Part shown: in pieces, positions 60,120 to 64,000 of the stretch
Numbering within the stretch: position 1 is the stretch's first letter
How the letters are laid out: every line of letters starts with the position of its first letter
Origin: Diplocloster modestus
GTDB lineage: Bacteria; Bacillota; Clostridia; Lachnospirales; Lachnospiraceae
Direction: 5' to 3'
Assembly (NCBI RefSeq): GCF_019042245.1
Contig: NZ_JAHQCX010000020.1
Location: 36,134 to 100,133 of the forward strand
Length of the DNA: 64,000 bases
Program-made: the position numbers and the translations under genes
Notes under the pieces: model-generated
The model's database searches: none
Seen by the model: only the letters and a program-made list of their open reading frames with translations
What the model was told of the DNA's origin: nothing

Positions 60120-61051
60120 TTGTAAGAATGTGGGGGCCCAAACCCTATTATTCGCTGGACTATTATTTAAAACAAAAATTCGGCCATAAAGTATATAAAC
60201 TGTGCCTGAACGGAGGTATGACCTGTCCGAACCGGGACGGGACTGTGGGACGCGGGGGCTGCATTTTTTGCAGCGGCGGCGGATCGGGAGAATTCGCCGG
60301 CCGTCCGGAGCAGCCGGTTCCGGAGCAGATGGAGTATGCCCGCAGCCTTCTGATGAAGAAGCCGGAGGGCATGACCTATATCGCCTACTTTCAGCCGTTT
60401 ACTAACACCTACGGACCGGTGGAATATCTAAGGGAGATATTCACCGAAGCCATCCGTTATCCCGATGTGGAGGTCTTATCGATCGCGACAAGGCCGGACT
60501 GCCTGGGGGATGATGTGGTAGAACTGCTGAGTGAGATAAACCGTATCAAGCCTGTCTGGATCGAGCTGGGACTTCAGACCATCCATGAGGACACCGCGGA
60601 GTTTATCCGCAGAGGATATCCGCTGTCCTGTTTCGACGAGGCGGTGGAGAAGCTCCAGAAAGCCGGGATCGATGTGATCACGCATGTGATCCTGGGGCTG
60701 CCGGGAGAAGACGAGGAAAGAATGCTTGAGACGGTGGAATATCTGAATCTGAAGGGGATTCAGGGGGTCAAACTGCAGTCTTTGCATGTGCTGGAGCAGA
60801 CGGATCTGGCGGATTATTACCGGAAGGGAGGATTCCGGACTCTTGAGATGGAGGAATATGTGCGGATCGTGATCCGTTGTATCGAACATCTGAAACCGGA
60901 TATCGTGATACACCGGCTGACCGGTGACGGGCCCAGAGAACTTCTGATCGCCCCGCAATGGAGTGCTGCCAAAACCAGGGTGCTGAACACCATACATAAG
61001 TGGATGAGGGAAAATGAAAGTTTTCAGGGGAAATATTTTACCGGAATCTGA
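60116..61051 (+). CDS. TIGR01212-family radical SAM protein
   Basis: 311 aa starting in the ATGA overlap. Fe-S motif of unusual spacing, CPNRDGTVGRGGCIFC (Cys-x8... -Cys-x2-Cys), typical of this family, with WGPKPYYSLDYYLKQKFGHKVYK in front; the later GLQTIHEDTAEFIRRGY and GLPGEDEERMLETV are conserved. Related proteins bind tRNA; exact reaction unknown. Confidence 0.93.
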   Translation: MIVRMWGPKPYYSLDYYLKQKFGHKVYKLCLNGGMTCPNRDGTVGRGGCIFCSGGGSGEFAGRPEQPVPEQMEYARSLLMKKPEGMTYIAYFQPFTNTYGPVEYLREIFTEAIRYPDVEVLSIATRPDCLGDDVVELLSEINRIKPVWIELGLQTIHEDTAEFIRRGYPLSCFDEAVEKLQKAGIDVITHVILGLPGEDEERMLETVEYLNLKGIQGVKLQSLHVLEQTDLADYYRKGGFRTLEMEEYVRIVIRCIEHLKPDIVIHRLTGDGPRELLIAPQWSAAKTRVLNTIHKWMRENESFQGKYFTGI

Positions 61052-61092
61052 GGAAGAGTTTCCTGATAAAAAGGGAAAGGGGAGAATATAAC

Positions 61093-61611
61093 ATGTCAGA
61101 ATCATTTACACTCTATAAGCTGATCATTCTTTATATGTTAGATAAAGTGGACTTTCCGCTGACAAATGCTCAGCTGTCTGATTTTATACTGGATCAGGGT
61201 TACACAACTTATTTTACGCTTCAGCAGGCGATTAATGAGCTGCTGGAATCGGAACTGATCGGGGCAGAATCTGTCCGGAACAGTTCTTTTTACCAGATCA
61301 CCCAGGAGGGCCGGGACACCCTGGAATACTTCGGGAACCGGATATCGGAAACTATCCGAACGGAGATTGATGAATTTCTGAAAGAAAAAAAATATGAGCT
61401 TCGAAATGAAGTTTCTGTGATCGCGGATTATTATAAGACGACCCATCATGATTTTGAGGCACACTGCGTGATCCGGGACCGGACGCATCACCTGATTGAG
61501 CTGAGCCTGATGGTTCCTACAGAGGAACAGGCGGAGGCAGTGTGTAATCAGTGGAAGGCAAAGAGCCAGGATATCTATGCGTATCTGATTTCTGAACTGA
61601 TTGGGGAATGA
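61093..61611 (+). CDS. DUF4364 family winged-helix protein
   Basis: 172 aa behind AAAGGGGAG. LYKLIILYMLDKVDFPLTNAQLSDFILD and YTTYFTLQQAINELLESELI form a winged-helix domain; the C-terminal part is beta-rich. A clostridial family of unknown role, perhaps regulatory. Ends the transcript that began upstream at or before tcdA. Confidence 0.88.
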   Translation: MSESFTLYKLIILYMLDKVDFPLTNAQLSDFILDQGYTTYFTLQQAINELLESELIGAESVRNSSFYQITQEGRDTLEYFGNRISETIRTEIDEFLKEKKYELRNEVSVIADYYKTTHHDFEAHCVIRDRTHHLIELSLMVPTEEQAEAVCNQWKAKSQDIYAYLISELIGE

Positions 61612-61761
61612 GGTATGTGATAAATGCAGCGAGTGAAAGCGCCTTCCCTCCTCTGCACGGGTGATAGCCCGGATGCAGGGACAGAAGGTTATCTATCATG
61701 TGGTAAGTTGGGATTGTGAGGGTAAGTAGGTAATAAAGTGGGAAATAAATTAAAAAACTTG

Positions 61762-61814
61762 TTGACAATAATCCGATTTCGGATTATTATATATTTTGTC
61801 CGAAATCGGATTAT
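61762..61814 (+). promoter_or_regulatory. MarR promoter with two operator palindromes
   Basis: TTGACA (61762-61767), 17-base spacer, TATTAT (61785-61790). A perfect palindrome AATAATCCGA-TT-TCGGATTATT (61767-61788) fills the spacer. A second site, TCCGAAATCGGA (61799-61810), has the same half sites and lies 27 bp further, at the start-site region. Both fit binding by a MarR dimer, giving autorepression. Confidence 0.85.
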
Positions 61815-61859
61815 GACAGCTTGATTTTGCGTTTGGTTTTTAGAAGGGAGATCTGGAGT

Positions 61860-62312
61860 ATGGATCATGAGGTGGCTTTACAACTAAGTGCATTTAATAA
61901 ACTTTATAAAGAACTGGACGAGCTGTATCATGATTTTGCTAAGCATTGTGGAATATCGGACTGCGCATTCTGGATCCTCTATTCCGTGCAGGAGAGCGTA
62001 GAGCCTTATACGCAAAAGGATTTGAGTGAAATCTGGTCGTTCAGCAGACAGACGGTGAATTCCGCGCTTAAGAATCTGGAAGCAGATGATTATATAGAAC
62101 TGGTCCCATTGCCGGGAAATCGAAAAAACAAAGAGATCGTACTGACGCAAAAAGGAAAGAACTATGCTGAGGAACATGTCATGCCGCTGATGGAAGCGGA
62201 ACAAAACGCTTTTGGAAAATTGACAGATGAGGAACGTTCTGAATTTTTGAGATTGACACAGAAACACATTTCTTTGTTACGCACAGAGACAAATGCAATA
62301 CTGGAATCTTGA
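61860..62312 (+). CDS. MarR-family regulator
   Basis: 150 aa from ATG 61860 (GAAGGGAGATCTGGAG). Winged helix: YTQKDLSEIWSFSRQTVNSALKNLEADDYI and PGNRKNKEIVLTQKG. Followed by a MATE-type exporter gene, the usual target of such regulators. Operators visible in its own promoter. Confidence 0.92.
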   Translation: MDHEVALQLSAFNKLYKELDELYHDFAKHCGISDCAFWILYSVQESVEPYTQKDLSEIWSFSRQTVNSALKNLEADDYIELVPLPGNRKNKEIVLTQKGKNYAEEHVMPLMEAEQNAFGKLTDEERSEFLRLTQKHISLLRTETNAILES

Positions 62313-62349
62313 ACAATGCAAGTTTCTTCAGGTATCTGATTGTAAAAGC

Positions 62350-62380
62350 GCTCGGTTATGCCAGGATAACCGGGCTTTTA
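62350..62380 (+). terminator. Terminator after the MarR gene
   Basis: GCTCGGTTAT (62350-62359) pairs with ATAACCGGGC (62366-62375), then TTTTA. Repeat copy C begins in this T run, as copy B does at putP. Confidence 0.75.
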
Positions 62381-62450
62381 TTTCGTGGAAAAGTGCTCCT
62401 ATGAAATAAAAAACGCTCCGCAGGGATCGCACTGCGGCGGAAAGGAAGAT
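62377..62450 (+). repeat. Interspersed structured repeat, copy C (truncated)
   Basis: Contains hairpin 1 (TTTATTTC with GAAATAAA around AAGTGCTCC) and the segment GGGATCGCACTGCGGCGGAA-AGGAAGAT as in copies A and B, then stops: the right-hand arm and terminal hairpin are missing and the MATE start codon follows after five bases (GACCA). The repeat's GGAAAGGAAG is therefore the apparent ribosome site of that gene. Confidence 0.75.
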
Positions 62451-62455
62451 GACCA

Positions 62456-63788
62456 ATGAGAATACAATTATCGGAACATTTTACTTATAAGAAACTGATA
62501 CGTTTTGTACTGCCATCCATTGTAATGATGATTTTTACTTCGATCTATAGTGTGGTAGACGGCCTGTTTGTATCTAACTATGTGGGGAAAACACCCTTTG
62601 CATCCATCAATCTGATTATGCCGGTGCTGATGATTTTAGGAGCGCTTGGTTTCATGATCGGCACAGGAGGCAGCGCGATCGTGGCTAAGACGCTGGGAGA
62701 GGGAAAACAGGAGAAGGCGAGCCAATATTTTTCCATGCTGATCTATGTGACAGCTATCGGCGGCATCCTGCTTACCGGAGTGGGTATACTCTGTCTCCGC
62801 TCGGTCTCCGCCTTCCTGGGCGCGAAGGGAACGATGCTCGAGGACTGTGTCCTGTATGGGAGGATCGTGCTTCTGGCCCTGACGCCTTTTATGCTGCAAA
62901 ATGTATTCCAAAGCTTCCTGGCTACAGCGGAAAAACCACATCTGGGCCTGGCGGTAACCATAGGGGCGGGCGTTACCAATATCATTCTGGATTACCTGTT
63001 TGTAGCAGTATTCAGCTGGGGCCTTGCCGGGGCGGCTATCGCCACATCCATTAGTCAGGCCGTGGGGGGGATTTGTCCCGCTCATTTATTTTAGCCGAAA
63101 AAATAACAGCCTGCTGCAATTGACAAAGGCTGGTTTTGATGGGAGAGTATTTCTAAAAACCTGTCTGAACGGGTCGTCTGAATTGATGACCAACATCTCT
63201 GCATCCATTGTCACCATGCTGTACAACTTTCAGCTGTTAAGCTTTGCCGGAGAGGATGGAGTTGCCGCTTACGGAGTCATTATGTATGTAAACTTTGTAT
63301 TTTCAGCGATCTTTTTCGGATACGCTATCGGCAGCGCGCCGATTATCGGTTATCATTTTGGAGCTCAGAATCATGCGGAAATGAAAAGCCTGTTCCGGCG
63401 CAGCCTGGTGCTGGTCGGAACAGCCGGCGCAGCTATGACTCTTATGGCCGAAGGATTATCCATGCCCCTGACCAGAATCTTCGTTGGCTTTGATGCCGAG
63501 CTGCTTTCCATCACCTGCCGCGGCTTCCGTTTATACTCTCTGGCCTTTTTGTTTAGCGGGATGAATATTTTTGGATCTGCTTTTTTTACAGCCCTGAACA
63601 ATGGGGCTGTCTCCGCTGCGATCTCATTCCTGAGAACCCTGGTATTTCAGGTGGCTGTAGTACTCATACTTCCGATTTTCCTTGGGATTGACGGAATCTG
63701 GCTGGCTATCGTCATAGCTGAACTGCTGGCCATTGTGGTTACGATCCTGTTCTTTGTCACGAAAAGAAAGAAGTATCATTTCGCGTAA
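62456..63788 (+). pseudogene. MATE-family efflux transporter, frameshifted
   Basis: Two frames together give a complete MATE protein of about 443 aa. The first runs from ATG 62456 to the stop at 63094 and covers the N-terminal six helices (FVLPSIVMMIFTSIYSVVDGLF, GAAIATSISQAVGG). The second continues FVPLIYFSRKNNSL to the stop at 63788 (C-terminal six helices). The break is at GTGGGGGGGA: seven Gs at 63064-63070, where six would keep the frame (AVGG-FVPLIYF). So one extra G, by mutation, slippage or sequencing error. Otherwise intact. Confidence 0.85.
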
Positions 63789-63905
63789 AAACCATAGAAA
63801 ATAATAAGCAAAATCAGAACTCAGCGAAAGACAAAAATAAAAGCCCTCTTACGATTATGAACTGCTTCCCGTCAAGTAGACAATTAAAAAAAATAAAAAT
63901 TATTT

Positions 63906-63940
63906 CTGCCACCAGATGCGAAAAGCTGGTGGCAGTTTTT
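63906..63940. terminator. Terminator at the end of the IS element
   Basis: CTGCCACCAG (63906-63915) pairs with CTGGTGGCAG (63926-63935), TTTTT follows on the plus strand and AAATAATTTTTATTTTTTTT-type sequence on the minus strand; stops transcription in both directions. Confidence 0.85.
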
Positions 63941-64000
63941 ATGCTGCCAACATATATTGTTCGTATTTTTCAAAAGGAGTTAATACTCCCAAATTTCTTT
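63939..64000 (-). CDS. Transposase C-terminal fragment (partial)
   Basis: Only about 19 residues are inside the window, ending RNLGVLTPFEKYEQYMLAA. The pattern R-N-L-G-x-L-T-P-x-E resembles the end of the DDE integrase-core transposases of IS3 elements. Short, so family assignment leans on the adjacent terminal repeat. Confidence 0.6.
   Translation of the reverse strand, partial: RNLGVLTPFEKYEQYMLAA

Larger units (their letters stand above)
63858..64000 (-). mobile_element. Right end of an IS3-family (IS150-like) element, cut by the window
   Basis: The sequence TGAACTGCTTCCCGTCAAGTAGACA starting at 63858 (positions 63858-63882) has the TG-ACTGC-CCC-AAGT-GACA pattern of IS150-group terminal repeats. 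Behind it come a strong hairpin and, on the minus strand, the last residues of a transposase. The rest lies beyond base 64000. Confidence 0.7.

Noticed and set aside
61620..61700. Terminator after the DUF4364 gene (CTGCACGGG...CCCGGATGCAG)
   Set aside because: An imperfect stem exists but no T run follows on either strand, so I did not list it as a terminator.

Overview
The window looks like chromosome from a spore-forming, Gram-positive anaerobe of the Clostridia, most likely Lachnospiraceae. The grounds are strong AGGAGG ribosome sites, a small acid-soluble spore protein, the tig-clpP-clpX-lonA-ysxC order, DUF4364 and DUF4250 genes, and clostridial-type families throughout (CdaR-FtsEX-PcsB-Ctp, LrgAB, YitT, AI-2E/YtvI). 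No rRNA, CRISPR array or prophage is visible. One tRNA-Leu(TAG) is present. The right edge cuts into an IS3-family element.

Layout. 1-4.5 kb: the 3' part of a secreted M60-type metallopeptidase with a sortase-independent wall/membrane partner, a DUF4397 protein and an HdeD-like membrane protein. 4.6-9.7 kb: tRNA-Leu, then a cyclic-di-GMP module made of a membrane GGDEF-EAL protein divergent from an Hpt protein and a REC-HD-GYP-PAS-GGDEF response regulator. 9.7-20.2 kb: small metabolic and membrane genes (DUF2871 pair, lrgAB, a pentulose-phosphate epimerase, a ferritin-like/VIT1 metal transporter, oleate hydratase with a TetR neighbour, an MntP/YtaF-like protein, XRE regulator, CYTH protein, DJ-1 protein, DUF975 protein, SASP). 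20.2-21.6 kb: a 1.4-kb gene-free stretch holding two very long hairpin-forming palindromes and one copy of an interspersed structured repeat. 21.6-30.6 kb: protein quality control (tig, clpP, clpX, lonA), ysxC and a zinc-type ABC transporter. 30.8-44.3 kb: AI-2E/YtvI protein, PfkB sugar-phosphate kinase, a GH2 glycosidase, a GT26-like protein with YitT, the CdaR-FtsE-FtsX-M23 hydrolase-Ctp division/wall cluster, an ArsR metal sensor and PutP. 44.3-53.2 kb: a second repeat copy, clpB, a metallo-hydrolase, and a YhgE-like/MMPL pair divergent from a TetR regulator. 53.3-61.6 kb: a membrane protein, a corrinoid-activator-like ASKHA protein fused to a MetH-activation-like domain, polysaccharide deacetylase, tcdA, rarA, malic enzyme, a TIGR01212 radical SAM protein and DUF4364. 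61.7-64 kb: a MarR regulator with two visible operators, a third (truncated) repeat copy, a MATE transporter frameshifted in a run of seven Gs, and the end of an IS3-family element.

The most unusual feature is the pair of ~280-bp palindromes at 20373-20655 and 21000-21280. They share a ~207-bp core in opposite orientation. Several core differences are compensated on the other arm, and the outer arms differ almost completely between copies while remaining self-complementary within each. The second is the ~125-bp folded repeat found at three places, which places a terminator-like hairpin just before tig and supplies the apparent ribosome site of the MATE gene. All calls are from reading the sequence; no database search was run.
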